Positions 28,734 through 40,000 of a DNA stretch of 64,000 nt are shown here, piece by piece. This stretch comes from Stutzerimonas stutzeri (GTDB lineage: Bacteria; Pseudomonadota; Gammaproteobacteria; Pseudomonadales; Pseudomonadaceae). The stretch spans positions 1,054,001 through 1,118,000 of the forward strand of contig NC_015740.1 of assembly GCF_000219605.1 (NCBI RefSeq), written 5' to 3'. Each line of letters begins with the position of its first letter. The first letter of the stretch is position 1. The translations under genes were made by a program, and so were the position numbers. The notes beneath the pieces are model-generated. The model did not search any database, had not been told where the DNA came from, and saw only the letters and a list, made by a program, of their open reading frames with translations.

Positions 28734-29732
28734 TCAGCGCCGCTCGGCGCGGTAGATGCGGAATCCGTCGCGTTCGGCCAGCGTCTGGCAGGCGCCGAGA
28801 TGGCGCTCGATCAGCGGCGGGTAACGCAGAAAGGCATTGGCCACGATACGCATCTCGCCACTCGCCTGCAGATGCTCGGCGGCGCGCTCGATCAGCGTTT
28901 CGCTGGCCTGGTAGCTGGTGTGCACGCCCTGGTGGAAGGGTGGGTTGCTGATGATGGCCGCCAGTTGCCGAGGCGCAGCGTCGATGCCATCGCCGGCAAT
29001 GACTTCAGCTTCGAGCCCGTTGGCGGCGAGCGTCCGGCGACTGCTTTCGACGGCGAAGGCGTCGACGTCCAGCAGCACCAGCTCGCTTTGCGGATAACGG
29101 CGCTTCAGCGTGGCACCGAGAATGCCGGCACCGCAGCCGAAATCCAGCAGTCGGCCCCCGGGCAGGTTATCGAGGTGCTCGAGCAGCAGGGCGCTGCCCA
29201 GATCCAGCCGACCATGGCTGAACACACCCGGCAGGCTGACCACCTCGAGCGGCCCGTCAGCCAGCTGAAGGGTGATATGGCTGGCCAGGGCATCGAGATC
29301 CGGCGCGGCGGGCGCCTGCTCGATCTCGACCTGCCAGAGCTGGCAGTGGCGGGCACTGTCAAGCTTGCGCGCACGGCCGAAGCTGCCCAACTGCTTGGCG
29401 GCGCGCTCGATGCCGCCGCGCTTCTCGCCCACCAGGTATAGCGGTCGGCCGGGCAAACGTGCCGCCAGGGTCTGCAACAGATAGTCCGTCAGCTCGCGGG
29501 ACTTCGGCAGGAACAGCACCGCCGTGTCGAACACCCCCTGCGGCGGGGCGACGCCGAAGGAGCAGCGCCCGCCGAAGCGCTTGTCCAGCTGCTGCTGTTC
29601 GCCGGCGTGCCAGCTCCAGGCGGTGGCGCCCGCCAGCTGTCCCAGCAGGTCGTCGGCCGGCAGGCCGGCGAGCAATGCCCGGCCGCCGAACAGCTCGGCT
29701 TGACGCAGCAGCACTTCGCTTCGCGGGTCCAT
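28734..29732 (-). CDS. rsmC: 16S rRNA (guanine1207-N2)-methyltransferase
   Basis: 332-residue SAM-dependent enzyme methylating G1207 of 16S rRNA. Two methyltransferase-like halves as in the family: a degenerate N-terminal one and a catalytic C-terminal one. Seen: SAM-binding [18 protein letters not shown] around residue 190 and the catalytic [15 protein letters not shown] around 256. GGGAG ribosome site before the ATG. Followed on the same strand by the riboswitch of the GDT1 gene and preceded by the hydroxyacid dehydrogenase gene. RlmG is a close paralogue and the main alternative. Confidence 0.88.
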   Translation of the reverse strand: MDPRSEVLLRQAELFGGRALLAGLPADDLLGQLAGATAWSWHAGEQQQLDKRFGGRCSFGVAPPQGVFDTAVLFLPKSRELTDYLLQTLAARLPGRPLYLVGEKRGGIERAAKQLGSFGRARKLDSARHCQLWQVEIEQAPAAPDLDALASHITLQLADGPLEVVSLPGVFSHGRLDLGSALLLEHLDNLPGGRLLDFGCGAGILGATLKRRYPQSELVLLDVDAFAVESSRRTLAANGLEAEVIAGDGIDAAPRQLAAIISNPPFHQGVHTSYQASETLIERAAEHLQASGEMRIVANAFLRYPPLIERHLGACQTLAERDGFRIYRAERR

Positions 29733-29803
29733 TGGCGTCTCCCTGAAAAAGGCCGGGAGCTTAGGGGCTCGGCGGCCTCTCTCGCAAGCCGCAGTTGCCC
29801 GGC

Positions 29804-30763
29804 TCAGTTGACCTGGCGGAGTGGGCTGCCGGCGAAGAACGCCGTGGCGTTCTCGGCCAGCTGAGCGACGATGCGCTGGCGAGCCTCGCGGCTGCCCCAG
29901 GCGCTGTGCGGGGTGACGATCAGACGCGGCAGGTCCGGGGCGAGCAGCGGGTTGTCATCGCGTGGCGGCTCGCTGGTCAGCACATCGGTGGCAGCACCGC
30001 CCAGGTGGCCTCGGCGCAGGGCATCGGCCAGTGCCTGTTCGTCCACCAGCCCGCCTCGGGCGGCGTTGATCAGGAAGGCGGTCGGCTTCATCAGCTGCAG
30101 CTCGCGGGCACCGATGAGATTGAGCGTCTGTTCGGTCAGCGGGCAATGCAGGGTCAGTGCATCGACCTGTGGCAGCAGCTCGTCCAGGTCGAGGCGATCC
30201 GGGCGCTTCGGCCGTCCCGGCAGGTTGCCGACCAGCACCCGCATGCCCAGGGCTTCGGCCAGCTTCGCCACGGCACTGCCCAGCTCGCCATGCCCGAGCA
30301 GGCCGAGGGTCTTGCCGTCCAGCTCGACGATCGGGAAGTCGAGCAGGCAGAACTGTCCGCTTTCCTGCCAACGTCCGCGGGCGACGGCAGCCTGGTAGTC
30401 GGGCAGCCGCGTGGCCAGGGCCAGCAGCAGCATCAGGGTGTGCTGGGCGACGGTTGGGGTGCCGTAGGCCTGGCAATTGCTGACGGCGATGCCGCGTTCA
30501 CGGGCGGCCTGCAGGTCGATGTTGTTGACGCCGGTCGCCGAGACGAGGATCAGCTTGAGTTCCGGGCAGGCGGCGAGGGTTTGCGCATCCAGGGCCACCT
30601 TGTTGACGATGGCAACCTGCGCGCCGCGCAGGCGCTCGACGACCTGTTCCGGCGTGCTCAGGTCGTGGCAGACCAGCTCGTCGAAGGCGCTGCGCAGCGG
30701 GGCGAGGTCGAGGTCGCCCTGGTCGAGCGGGGAGAGGTCGAGGAAAACGGCGCGATTGGGCAT
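29804..30763 (-). CDS. hprA: D-2-hydroxyacid dehydrogenase (glycerate dehydrogenase-like)
   Basis: 319-residue NAD(P)-dependent enzyme interconverting hydroxypyruvate/glyoxylate and D-glycerate/glycolate. Seen: nucleotide-binding [20 protein letters not shown] around 150, the active-site Arg in [12 protein letters not shown], the Glu in [14 protein letters not shown] and the His in [10 protein letters not shown]. The ATG at 30763 has AAAGG eight bases upstream; a TTG one codon earlier is less likely. Order with rsmC matches my memory of P. aeruginosa hprA (PA4626), which supports the symbol. Confidence 0.85.
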   Translation of the reverse strand: MPNRAVFLDLSPLDQGDLDLAPLRSAFDELVCHDLSTPEQVVERLRGAQVAIVNKVALDAQTLAACPELKLILVSATGVNNIDLQAARERGIAVSNCQAYGTPTVAQHTLMLLLALATRLPDYQAAVARGRWQESGQFCLLDFPIVELDGKTLGLLGHGELGSAVAKLAEALGMRVLVGNLPGRPKRPDRLDLDELLPQVDALTLHCPLTEQTLNLIGARELQLMKPTAFLINAARGGLVDEQALADALRRGHLGGAATDVLTSEPPRDDNPLLAPDLPRLIVTPHSAWGSREARQRIVAQLAENATAFFAGSPLRQVN

Positions 30764-30834
30764 CAACTGTACCTTTCGAAGTCGCCAGGGCTGGTCGACA
30801 ATGCCAACCTGGGCTTAGGCGTGGAGAGCGGATT

Positions 30835-31464
30835 GTGTACTGGATGGAATTTATGACCGTGGCGCTGGTGCATCTGCTCGCGGTGGCGAGCCCCGGCCCG
30901 GATTTCGCGGTGGTGGTGCGCGAAAGCGTGGCGCAGGGCCGGCGTGCGGGTAGCTGGACGGCGCTGGGAGTCGGCTGCGGAATATTCGTCCATGTCGCCT
31001 ACTCCCTGCTCGGCATCGGCCTGATCGTCTCGCAGTCGATTGTGCTGTTCAACCTCTTCAAGTGGCTGGCGGCCGCTTATCTGGTGTACCTCGGCTGGCG
31101 AGCGCTGCGGGCTCGGCCGATGAGCCTGGAGGCGATCGACGGGACGAACGCGCCGGTGGCGCGAAGCGCGTGGCGGGCGTTCGTGATCGGCTTCGTCACC
31201 AATGGCCTGAACCCCAAGGCCACGCTGTTCTTCCTCTCGCTATTCACCGTCGTGATCAGCCCCGATACACCGCTGCTGGTGCAGGCCGGCTACGGTCTCT
31301 ACCTCGCCGGTGCGACCGCGCTGTGGTTTCTGCTGGTGGCCTGGCTGTTCAGCCGAGGCCGCGTGCGTGCTGGCTTTGCGCGCATGGGGCACTGGTTCGA
31401 TCGGCTGACGGGGGCGGTGCTGATCGGCCTCGGCGCTCGCCTGGCCCTGAGCGAGATCGGTTAA
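30835..31464 (+). CDS. LysE/RhtB family amino acid exporter
   Basis: 209-residue inner-membrane exporter with about six helices. Seen: VALVHLLAVASPGPDFAVVVRES, the family signature near the N-terminus, and FVIGFVTNGLNPKATLFFLSLFTV mid-protein. Substrates in the family include threonine, homoserine, lysine and other small compounds. The GTG start at 30835 has GGAG eight bases upstream; a later ATG (30844) would shorten it by three residues. Divergent from hprA. Confidence 0.88.
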   Translation: MYWMEFMTVALVHLLAVASPGPDFAVVVRESVAQGRRAGSWTALGVGCGIFVHVAYSLLGIGLIVSQSIVLFNLFKWLAAAYLVYLGWRALRARPMSLEAIDGTNAPVARSAWRAFVIGFVTNGLNPKATLFFLSLFTVVISPDTPLLVQAGYGLYLAGATALWFLLVAWLFSRGRVRAGFARMGHWFDRLTGAVLIGLGARLALSEIG

Positions 31465-31570
31465 CACGCTGAAACGAGGTGCGGGGAAAATAATCCTTTG
31501 GACTGATTTTGCCCGGGGGGCGACGCTCTAGAGTGCAGCGTACAAGTCCAACAAGAACAGGATGCCCTCC

Positions 31571-33253
31571 ATGCTGCAGACCCGTGTCATCAAGCCCGCG
31601 GCGAACGCCTACCAGTATCCCCTGCTGATCAAGCGCCTGCTGCTGTCCGGCGTGCGCTACGAGCGCAGCCGGGAAATCGTCTACCGCGACCAGCTGCGTT
31701 ACGACTACCGCACCCTCACCCAGCGTGTGGCGCGGCTGGCCAATGTGCTGACCGCGGCCGGGGTCAAGCCGGGCGATACGGTGGCGGTGATGGACTGGGA
31801 CAGCCATCGCTACCTCGAATGCATGTTCGCCATCCCGATGATCGGCGCGGTGGTACACACCATCAACGTGCGGCTGTCGCCGGATCAGATCCTCTACACC
31901 ATGAACCACGCCGACGACCGCTTCGTGCTGGTCAACAGCGAGTTCGTACCGCTGTACCAGGCGATCGCCGGCCAGCTGACCACCGTGCAGAAGACCCTGC
32001 TGCTCACCGACAGCGATGCGCACGATGTTGGCTTGCCGGACTGCGTCGGCGAGTACGAAAGCCTGCTGGCCGACGCCGCGCCGAGCTACGACTTCCCGGA
32101 CTTCGACGAGGATTCGGTCGCCACGACCTTCTACACCACCGGCACCACCGGTAACCCCAAAGGCGTGTACTTCACCCATCGCCAGCTGGTGCTGCACACC
32201 CTGGCCGCGGCGGTGACCGTCGGCTGTCGGGAAAATCCGCGGCTGATGGGCTCGGACGACGTCTACATGCCGATCACACCGATGTTCCACGTGCATGCCT
32301 GGGGGCTGCCCTACGTTGCCACCATGCTCGGCCTCAAACAGGTTTATCCGGGCCGCTACGACCCCGAGTACCTGATCGACCTCTGGCGCCGTGAGCAGGT
32401 GACTTTCTCTCATTGCGTGCCGACCATCGTGCAGATGCTGCTCAACGCCAAGGCGGCCCAGGGCACCGACTTCAAGGGCTGGAAGATCACCATCGGCGGC
32501 AGCGCGCTGACCCGCGGCCTCTACGACCAGGCAAAGGCGTCCGGTATGAATCTGATCGCCGCCTACGGCATGTCCGAGACCTGCCCGCTGATCTCCGGGG
32601 CGCACATCAACGACGAACTGCTGGAGGCCGACGAGGACACGCGCAGCACCTTCCACCTCAAGGCGGGTGTGCCGGTGGTGCTGGTGGACGCGGCGATCCA
32701 GGCCGCCGATGGCAGTTTCCTGCCGGCGGATGGCGCCTCTCAGGGCGAGCTGGTACTGCGGGCGCCCTGGCTGACCCAGGGCTACTACAACGAGCCGGAG
32801 AAGAGCGAGGAGCTCTGGGCCGGCGGCTGGCTGCATACCGGTGACGTCGCGGTGATCGACGAGATGGCTAATATCGAGATCCGCGACCGCATCAAGGACG
32901 TGATCAAGACTGGCGGGGAGTGGTTGTCGTCACTGACGTTGGAGGGACTGATCAGCCGCCACGAGGCTGTGCGTGACGTGGCCGTGGTGGGGGTGCCGGA
33001 CGAGCGCTGGGGTGAGCGGCCCTTCGCACTGGTGGTGCTGGGCGAAGGCCAAGAGTTGAATGCCGAACAGCTGCGTAACTTCCTCGAGCCGGCGGTTGCC
33101 GAAGGCCATATCAACAAGTGGGCGATTCCCCAGCAGATCGCCGTGGTCACCGAGATTCCCAAGACCAGTGTCGGCAAGCTGGACAAGAAGCGCATCCGCA
33201 GTGAGCTTGCCCGCTGGCAGACGGAGGGCGTCGCGCAGCAGGCTTCGCGCTGA
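31571..33253 (+). CDS. AMP-forming fatty acyl-CoA synthetase (AlkK-like)
   Basis: 560-residue adenylate-forming enzyme activating medium- or long-chain fatty acids as acyl-CoA. Seen: ATP motif FYTTGTTGNPKGVYFTH around 198-214, PITPMFHVHAWGLPY around 236, AYGMSETCPLI around 333, and the C-terminal WLHTGDVAVIDEMANIEIRDRIKDVIK followed by a catalytic Lys in TSVGKLDKKRIR. The start MLQTRVIKPA is chosen because AGGA lies eight bases upstream and related proteins begin there; an ATG three codons earlier is possible. The substrate chain length is inferred only. Confidence 0.87.
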   Translation: MLQTRVIKPAANAYQYPLLIKRLLLSGVRYERSREIVYRDQLRYDYRTLTQRVARLANVLTAAGVKPGDTVAVMDWDSHRYLECMFAIPMIGAVVHTINVRLSPDQILYTMNHADDRFVLVNSEFVPLYQAIAGQLTTVQKTLLLTDSDAHDVGLPDCVGEYESLLADAAPSYDFPDFDEDSVATTFYTTGTTGNPKGVYFTHRQLVLHTLAAAVTVGCRENPRLMGSDDVYMPITPMFHVHAWGLPYVATMLGLKQVYPGRYDPEYLIDLWRREQVTFSHCVPTIVQMLLNAKAAQGTDFKGWKITIGGSALTRGLYDQAKASGMNLIAAYGMSETCPLISGAHINDELLEADEDTRSTFHLKAGVPVVLVDAAIQAADGSFLPADGASQGELVLRAPWLTQGYYNEPEKSEELWAGGWLHTGDVAVIDEMANIEIRDRIKDVIKTGGEWLSSLTLEGLISRHEAVRDVAVVGVPDERWGERPFALVVLGEGQELNAEQLRNFLEPAVAEGHINKWAIPQQIAVVTEIPKTSVGKLDKKRIRSELARWQTEGVAQQASR

Positions 33254-33263
33254 AGGCGTTCGG

Positions 33264-35299
33264 TTACGCGGGGGCGGACTCCAGCAGGGTCTGCACCCGT
33301 TCTTGCAGGACGTCCAGTGTGAAGGGCTTGCCGAGCAGGTCCTCGGCTTGCGTCGAGGGTCGTGCGGCGATCAGCGCTTCCTCCGCATAGCCGGTGATCA
33401 TCAGCACCTTCAGGTCCGGCAGCTGCAGGCGGGCCCGCTCGGCGAACTGATGCCCGTTCATGCCGCCGGGCAGGCCGATATCGGTGATCAGCAGATCTAT
33501 CGGGTCGGTCTTCGCCAGCAGGTCGAGGGCGGTGACGCCATTGGCCGCCTGCAACGTCCGGTGGCCCATTTCTTCCAGCACCTCGCATACCAGCGTGCGG
33601 ATGTTGTCCTCGTCGTCCACCACCAGCACGCGACGGCCGGCTGGGGCATTCGGCCGCTGGCGCGGTGCGGCCTGCTCCGGCTGTTCCAGCAGGGCGCCTC
33701 GGTAGCGTGGCAGATACAGGCAGACCGAGGTGCCCTGGTCGGGCGTGCTGTCGATCTGCACGCTGCCGCCCGATTGCCGGGCGAACCCGTAGACCATCGA
33801 CAGGCCCAGACCGGTTCCGGCGCCCAGCGGCTTGGTGGTGAAAAAGGGGTCGAACACATAGGGCAGCTTTTCCGGTGCGATACCACTGCCGTTGTCTTCG
33901 ACGCACAACAGCACATAGCTGCCGGCGGACATGCCCAAACGGGCCGCTGCTGCGTCGTCCAACTCCCGGTTGGCGGTGCTGATGCGCAAACGGCCGCCGT
34001 TGGGCATGGCGTCACGGGCGTTGAGCGCCAGGTTCAGCAGCACGTTCTCCAGCTGATTGGCATCGCAACGGGTCAGCCAGAGGTCGTCGGCGAGCATCAG
34101 CTCGAACGCCACCAGCGGGCCGATGGTGCGTTGCAGCAGGTCCCGCATGCTGCTGACCAGCGCGTTGCCGTCGGTCGGCCGCATCTGCAACGGCTGGCGC
34201 CGGGAGAAGGCCAGCAGCCGATGGGTCAGGGCAGCCGCCCGGTCTGCCGAGCTCTGGGCATTGACGAGATGGCGTCGCAGGTCATCGTGGCGGCCCTGAT
34301 CGAGGCGACGTTCGAGCAGGCCCAGCGAGCCGACGATGCCGCCCAGCAGGTTGTTGAAGTCATGGGCGAGGCCACTGGTGAGCTGACCGACCGCTTCCAT
34401 CTTCTGTGCCTGGTGCAGTGCCGATTCGGCGGCTGCGCGGGCTGCAATGGCCTCATCGACTCGGCTTTCCAGCGTGTCGTTCAGGCGCTGCAGGGCCAGT
34501 TCGGTGCGCTTGTGCTCGGTGACATCGATGCACGCGCCGACCAGGTAGGATGGCCGCCCGGCCTGGTCACGCACGTTCATCGCCCGCCCGAACAGCCAGC
34601 GCTCGCCCTGGCCCAGCAGCACGCGGAAGTGCATTTCGAAATCGTCACCACTCCTGGCGCAGCGTTCGCCCACAGCACCAGGCGTTCGCGGTCGTCGTGG
34701 TGCATGCGCTCGAGCAGGTCGCTCAGGTGGATCTCGCCGAAGCCCTCCATGCCCACCAGGCGCAACATGGCGGCGTCCATGTCGATCCGCTGGCTCGCGA
34801 GCTGCCAATAGAAGGTCCCCGTGCCCGAGACCAGCAGCGCGGCATTCAGGCGTTCGTCACTTTCCTGCAGCTGCGCACGGGCAAGCTCCTGGGCATGCAA
34901 ATGGGCGGTAACGTCCTCGACCCGATGGATGACATAACGCACCCGCCCGCGGTCGTCCTTCACCGGCGCGTTGACCACGTTCCAGAAGCGCTCCTCGAAT
35001 CCGCCGCCACTGGCTTCGGGGCGCCGGATGGCATAACGCACCTGGCTCAGTCGCTGGGTCTGGCCGGTGGCGATGACATCCTCCAGGGAGCGACGCAGCG
35101 TCGCTGCGCCGGAGCTCGGCTTCTCCGGCTCATGGTCGCTGAATACCTCGAACAGCGGCTTGCCGATCACGTCTTCCCGGCGAGTCATGGTGACGCGCAA
35201 GCGCTCGTCACTGCTGGCAACCATGGTGTATTCGGCATCCGCCGCCACGATCAGATAAATGCCGGGCAGGCCGTCGATGATTGCCTGCAGGTCATGCAT
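33264..35299 (-). pseudogene. PAS hybrid sensor kinase, interrupted by a frameshift
   Basis: Two overlapping frames together encode one protein of about 680 residues. The 5' part (from ATG 35299) has a PAS domain and a second PAS up to ERLVLWANAAP; the sequence continues in another frame at GDDFEMHFRVLLGQGERWLFGRAMN, with PAC, a HisKA H-box (QLTSGLAHDFNNLLGG), HATPase (VEDNGSGIAPEKL, GLGLSMVYGF) and a C-terminal REC domain (VLVVDDEDNIRTLV, LITDIGLPGGMNG). The junction lies at about 34652-34666, in a short GC-rich run, consistent with one missing base. Both halves look well conserved, so a recent mutation or a sequencing error are equally possible. GAGGGA lies about ten bases before the ATG. 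Confidence 0.78.
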
Positions 35300-35478
35300 A
35301 ACGATCAGTTCCCTCGGTTGGGGTGCGCCTAATGCGCATGCCTTTTCAATGACTCCATCGGGGCCGGAAAATTGCCCGGCGGTCGTGGGCGGTGCGCAGG
35401 ATTGCCTGCCACCCGTGCAGGCGGCAATCTGTTCGTCCCGCGCCGTCGGCGCAGTGAAACAGCCCAATCGAGGACGTC
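35300..35478. promoter_or_regulatory. divergent region with inverted repeat
   Basis: Between the sensor kinase and the metallo-hydrolase. Contains an inverted repeat GATTGCC/GGCAATC (35400-35406 and 35423-35429) with a further inner GCC/GGC pairing. It could be an operator or hairpin; no promoter is clear. Confidence 0.3.
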
Positions 35479-36123
35479 ATGGCGGCCACCCAAACAACGC
35501 TGATCCGCGAAACCTTTCCCGTCGGCCCCTTGCAGTGCAACTGCACCATCATCGGCGACCCGCTGAGCAAGAAAGCCATCGTGGTCGACCCGGGTGGCGA
35601 CCCAGAACTCATCATGGCGCGGCTGGAGGCCCATGGTCTGAAGGTGGTCAGCATCATCCACACCCATGCGCATCTGGATCACTTCCTCGCGTCCGGCAAG
35701 ATGAAGGAGCGGACCGGCGCCACGCTGCATCTGCACAAGGCCGACCAGTTCCTCTGGGACAACCTGGAAATGCAGTGCCGCATGTTCGGCGTGCCCTACA
35801 CGCCAGTGCCGGCGCCCGACCGGTGGCTGGCCGATGACGAGGAGCTGGCCTGCGGCTGCGGCGTGGCGCTGCATACCCCTGGGCATACGCCAGGCTCGAT
35901 GAGCTTCTGGTTCGCCGACGCCAAGCTGCTGATCGCTGGCGATACGCTGTTTCGCCGCGGAATCGGGCGCACCGATCTGTGGGGCGGCGACTACGCCAGC
36001 ATCGAGCGGTCCATCCGGCAGCGGCTCTATGCCCTCGACGAAGACGCCACGGTGGTGACCGGACACGGCCCGGATACCCGCCTGGGTGATGAGATGCGGG
36101 AAAACCCCTTCGTGCGTGCCTGA
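35479..36123 (+). CDS. MBL-fold metallo-hydrolase (glyoxalase II / YcbL-like)
   Basis: 214-residue metallo-beta-lactamase fold enzyme, probably a thioester hydrolase. Seen: metal motif IHTHAHLDHFLASG around residues 60-73 (HxHxDH), the third His in HTPGHTPGSMSFWF, the bridging Asp in LIAGDTLFRRGIGRTDLWGG and a final His in VVTGHGPDTRLGDE. It is shorter than GloB and lacks its C-terminal helical domain, matching the YcbL type II group. GAGG ribosome site five bases upstream. Confidence 0.88.
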   Translation: MAATQTTLIRETFPVGPLQCNCTIIGDPLSKKAIVVDPGGDPELIMARLEAHGLKVVSIIHTHAHLDHFLASGKMKERTGATLHLHKADQFLWDNLEMQCRMFGVPYTPVPAPDRWLADDEELACGCGVALHTPGHTPGSMSFWFADAKLLIAGDTLFRRGIGRTDLWGGDYASIERSIRQRLYALDEDATVVTGHGPDTRLGDEMRENPFVRA

Positions 36124-36261
36124 TGTGCCGAGCCGTTGGACGGGTTCTGCCGCACGGTTCCTATTCTCGCGCATGGTCGATGGTAATCTAGCGCCGCATT
36201 CAGGGCTGCGCTCGGCGAGCGAAGGGACGGTCCTGGCAACTGACGAGAGAAGGAAGTGATT

Positions 36262-36915
36262 ATGAAAATGCTGAACATGACCGCCCTGGCTGCAAGTGTC
36301 GCTCTGCTGGTCGGCTGCACCACCAACCCCTACACCGGCGAACAGCAGGCCGGCAAGGCGGGCGTCTATGGCGGTATCGGCGCTGTCAGCGGCGCGGTCA
36401 TCGGTGCCGCGACCTCGAGCAAGAAGGACCGTACCAAGGGCGCGCTGATCGGCGCCGCGGTCGGTGGTGCGGCGGGCGGTGGCTATGGCTATTACGTCGA
36501 CACCCAGGAAGCCAAGCTGCGCCAGACGCTGCAGGGCACCGGTGTTCAGGTTCAGCGCAATGGCGACAACCTGACTCTGATCATGCCGGGCAACATCACT
36601 TTCGCCAGCAACTCGGCGGACATCTCCAGCAGCTTCTACCCGACGCTGAACTCGCTGGTGCAGGTCTTCAAGGAGTTCAACAAGAACGGCGTCGACATCG
36701 TCGGCCATACCGACAGCACCGGTTCGCTGCAACTGAACCAGGACCTGTCCAACCGCCGCGCGCAGAGCGTCGCGTCCTACCTGATCGCCAACGGTGTTGC
36801 TCCGGCGCGTATCTCTTCTTACGGCGCCGGCCCGAGCCAGCCGATCGCCAGCAACGATACGGCCGCCGGCCGCGCACAGAATCGTCGCGTCGAGATCAAC
36901 CTTCGTCCGCTGTAA
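36262..36915 (+). CDS. OmpA family peptidoglycan-associated lipoprotein (YiaD-like)
   Basis: 217-residue lipoprotein, lipobox LVGC (lipid Cys 19). Seen: a glycine-zipper segment (GVYGGIGAVSGAVIGAATSS and ALIGAAVGGAAGGGYGYYVD, about 35-80), then an OmpA C-terminal domain (about 110-217) with IMPGNITFASNSADI, DIVGHTDSTGS and LSNRRAQSVASYL, ending QNRRVEINLRPL. It anchors the outer membrane to peptidoglycan. The ATG at 36262 has AAGGA close upstream. A hairpin follows the stop. Confidence 0.88.
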   Translation: MKMLNMTALAASVALLVGCTTNPYTGEQQAGKAGVYGGIGAVSGAVIGAATSSKKDRTKGALIGAAVGGAAGGGYGYYVDTQEAKLRQTLQGTGVQVQRNGDNLTLIMPGNITFASNSADISSSFYPTLNSLVQVFKEFNKNGVDIVGHTDSTGSLQLNQDLSNRRAQSVASYLIANGVAPARISSYGAGPSQPIASNDTAAGRAQNRRVEINLRPL

Positions 36916-36927
36916 TCGTGTCATAGG

Positions 36928-36952
36928 TTGCAGGGCTGCAATGGCCCTGCAA
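36928..36952 (+). terminator. hairpin after OmpA lipoprotein gene
   Basis: Perfect 9-bp stem TTGCAGGGC/GCCCTGCAA with a 7-nt loop, extendable by one G-C pair. It lacks a T run, so it may be a pause or weak terminator. Confidence 0.45.
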
Positions 36953-37062
36953 CTGCCGAAATTCAGACGCCATTAATCTGCTAGACCCTTCCGCCATGGA
37001 ACCTCTCTGCGCTATTCGAATCTGACCTTCGATAGCACGCCGGTTGGCACAGAGGAGGTCGA

Positions 37063-40000
37063 ATGGATGATCGTCCCGCTCTCCATTCCCGTAGGTCCTG
37101 GCTGCCAGTTCTGGTCGCACTGGCCCTGATGGCGGGCCTGGGAGGATGGATTGGCTGGCAATGGCACGTCCAGGAGCAGCGCAGCAAGGTCGAGCAGGAG
37201 CAGCGCTTCACGTTTGCCGTCGATGACATCGATCACACCCTCCGCGAGCGGATGCGTGCCTACGAGATGGTGCTACGTGGGCTGGCTGGCGTTGTGGCTG
37301 GCAGCGACGAGGTCAAGGCCGACGACTGGGCGCGTGCCGCGGACCAGTTGCAGCTGCAGGACTTCTATCCCGGTATCCAGGCGGTTGCGCTGGCCCGCCA
37401 TGCGACGCCGCAGACCCTGCCTGACCTGATCGCGCAGATTCGCGCCTCCGGCCGCGAGCGTTTCCGCATGTACCCGTCGGGTGAGCGCGACGAGTACGTG
37501 GTGACCGACTACATCCACCCGACCGACTGGCGCAATCGACGCGTGCTCGGTTTCGACCTGTTCAGCGAAGCGACCCGTCGCGAGGCCATCATCAGCTCCC
37601 GCGACAGTGGCAACCCGGTGCTTACCGGCCCGCTGCGGCTCAAGCAGGAAACCGACCAGAATGTGCAGTCTGGCGTGCTGCTGTTCTTCCCGCTCTATGC
37701 GCAGGCTGCCCCGGTGACCACCGAAGACGAGCGTCAGCGCGCGTTCATCGGCACCCTGCATGGCGCTTTTCGCCTGACCGACCTGATGGAAGGCATCCTG
37801 GGTTCGCGCAGCCGGATGCTGCAATTGCAGCTGTTCGATGCAGCCAGCCCCGATTCGCCGCTGCTGACGGGGCGTGCCCAGGTCAGCGCCGATGCCAAGT
37901 TCCAGCGCATCCGCAACATCTACATGTATGGCCGTAGCTGGCAGCTACAGGTGGCGAGCACGCCGGAATACGAGGCGGTGCTGCGTGATAACAACCGGGC
38001 GTTCAACCTTGCCGCGGCGTTGACCGCCGCGGTGCTGTTCTCCCTGCTGGTGGGCGGCTATCTATACCTGCGCGAGCGGGCGCTGCGCAGCAGTCAGGCG
38101 CTCAGCCTGCAACTGCAGGAGCGCGAAGCGCGGTTCCGCCAGCTGATCGAGCAGCTGCCGGTGGCGACGCTACTGTGCAACGCGGGTGGGCGCATCGAAC
38201 TGGCCAACCAGAGCGCAGGGCAGCTGCTGGGCGGGCCGGCCGATCTGCTTGCCGGCGAACGGGTCAGCCGCTATGTGCCAGGTGTGCTCGGGGAGCAGAT
38301 CCTCCGGCAACTGCGCGACACCACTCAGCTTGAGCTGCAGGCGCAGCGCGAAGATGGCACGCCGATTCCGGTGGCCGTCAGCCTGACCAGCTTCCGCCAC
38401 GACGATGCGCTGTATTACGTCATCAACCTGCTCGATCTGCAGGCCCGCAAGCGGGACGACGAGCGCTTCCGCAACGTCGTGGAAGCCTCGCCCAATGCCT
38501 TCGTCCTGGTCGACACGCAGGGCAGCATCGTGATGGTCAATCGGCAGACCGAGCTGCTGTTCGGTTACACGCGCCAGGAATTGCTCGGCCAGCCGGTCGA
38601 GCTGCTGTTGCCGGAGGCACTGCGCGACGCGCACCGAGGCTTGCGACAGGGCTATACGGAACATCCCGAGCCGCGACGGATGGGCAGCAACCGCGAGCTG
38701 TTCGGTCTTCACCGTGACGGCAGCGCGTTGCCGGTGGAGATCGGTCTGTCGCCCTTGCGCAGCGGCGACGAACAGCTGCTGCAGGCAGTGATCATCGACA
38801 TCAGCCATCGCAAGGCTGCCGAGCGGCGGTTGCGCGAACAGGCCGATCAGCTCGCGGTGGCCAACCGCTACAAGTCGGAATTCCTCGCCAACATGTCCCA
38901 CGAGCTGCGTACGCCGCTCAACAGCATCCTGATCCTCAGCGATCAGCTGCGACAGAACGGCGCCGGCAACCTCAACGACAAACAGGTCCGGCATGCCGAC
39001 ATCATCCATCGGGCCGGGCACGAGCTGCTGCAGCTGATCAACGACGTGCTGGATCTGGCCAAGATCGAATCCGGCCACATGCAGCTCAAGCTGGAACCGC
39101 TGAACCTGCGCGATCTGCTCAGAGACCTGGAAGCCTCGCTTGGCAGCATGGCCGCGCAGAAGGGGCTGAGCCTGACCATGGAGGTCGATCCTGCGGTACC
39201 GCTGACACTGAACTCCGATCGCGCTCGCCTGCAACAGATCCTGAACAACCTGCTGACCAATGCGCTGAAGTTCACCGAGAAGGGCCAGGTCCAGCTGACG
39301 GCCAGTCTTCTGCCCGCCGATCAGGACGGGCGGCAGATGCTGCAGCTGCAGGTCCGCGACAGCGGCATCGGGATTGCCAAGGATCAGCAGGAGCGCATTT
39401 TCCAGGCCTTCCAGCAGATCGATGGATCGATCAGTCGGCATTACGGCGGCACCGGCCTGGGGCTGGCGATCACGCGGCAACTGGTGGAAGTGTTGGGCGG
39501 CCAGGTAATGGTCAACAGCGAACTGGGACAAGGGGCGACCTTCACCGTGCTGTTGCCGGTCGTCTCGGACGCACCCGCGGCGACCCAGGCCCAGCTGCCT
39601 CGCCAACCGCAACGGCGCGGGCGCGGACCGGGGTTGCTGATCGTCGAGGACGATGCCGATTTCGCCTCGGTGGTGGCCGAGGTCGGGCAGAACCATGGCT
39701 TTACCAGCCTGATCTGCAGCACCGGCGAGCAGGGTCTGGAGGCGCTGCGCCGTGAGCATTTCGCCGCAGTGATTCTCGACATCCTGCTGCCGGACATCAG
39801 CGGCTGGCAGGTGCACCGTGAGCTGCGTGCCGACGAGCGGCACCAGGGCATGCCGGTAATCATCATCTCCTGCGTGCCGCAGCCGCATGACTGGCACGAC
39901 GACGGTTCGCGCTATCTGGTCAAACCCGTGGCACAGGCCGAGCTGGAGCGCATTTTCATCGAGCTGGCCCGCCATGAGCACAACCCGCTGCGTCTGCTGC

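Noticed and set aside
33060-34811. 583-codon plus-strand frame opposite the sensor kinase
   Set aside because: Shadow frame; begins inside the acyl-CoA ligase gene and has no domain.
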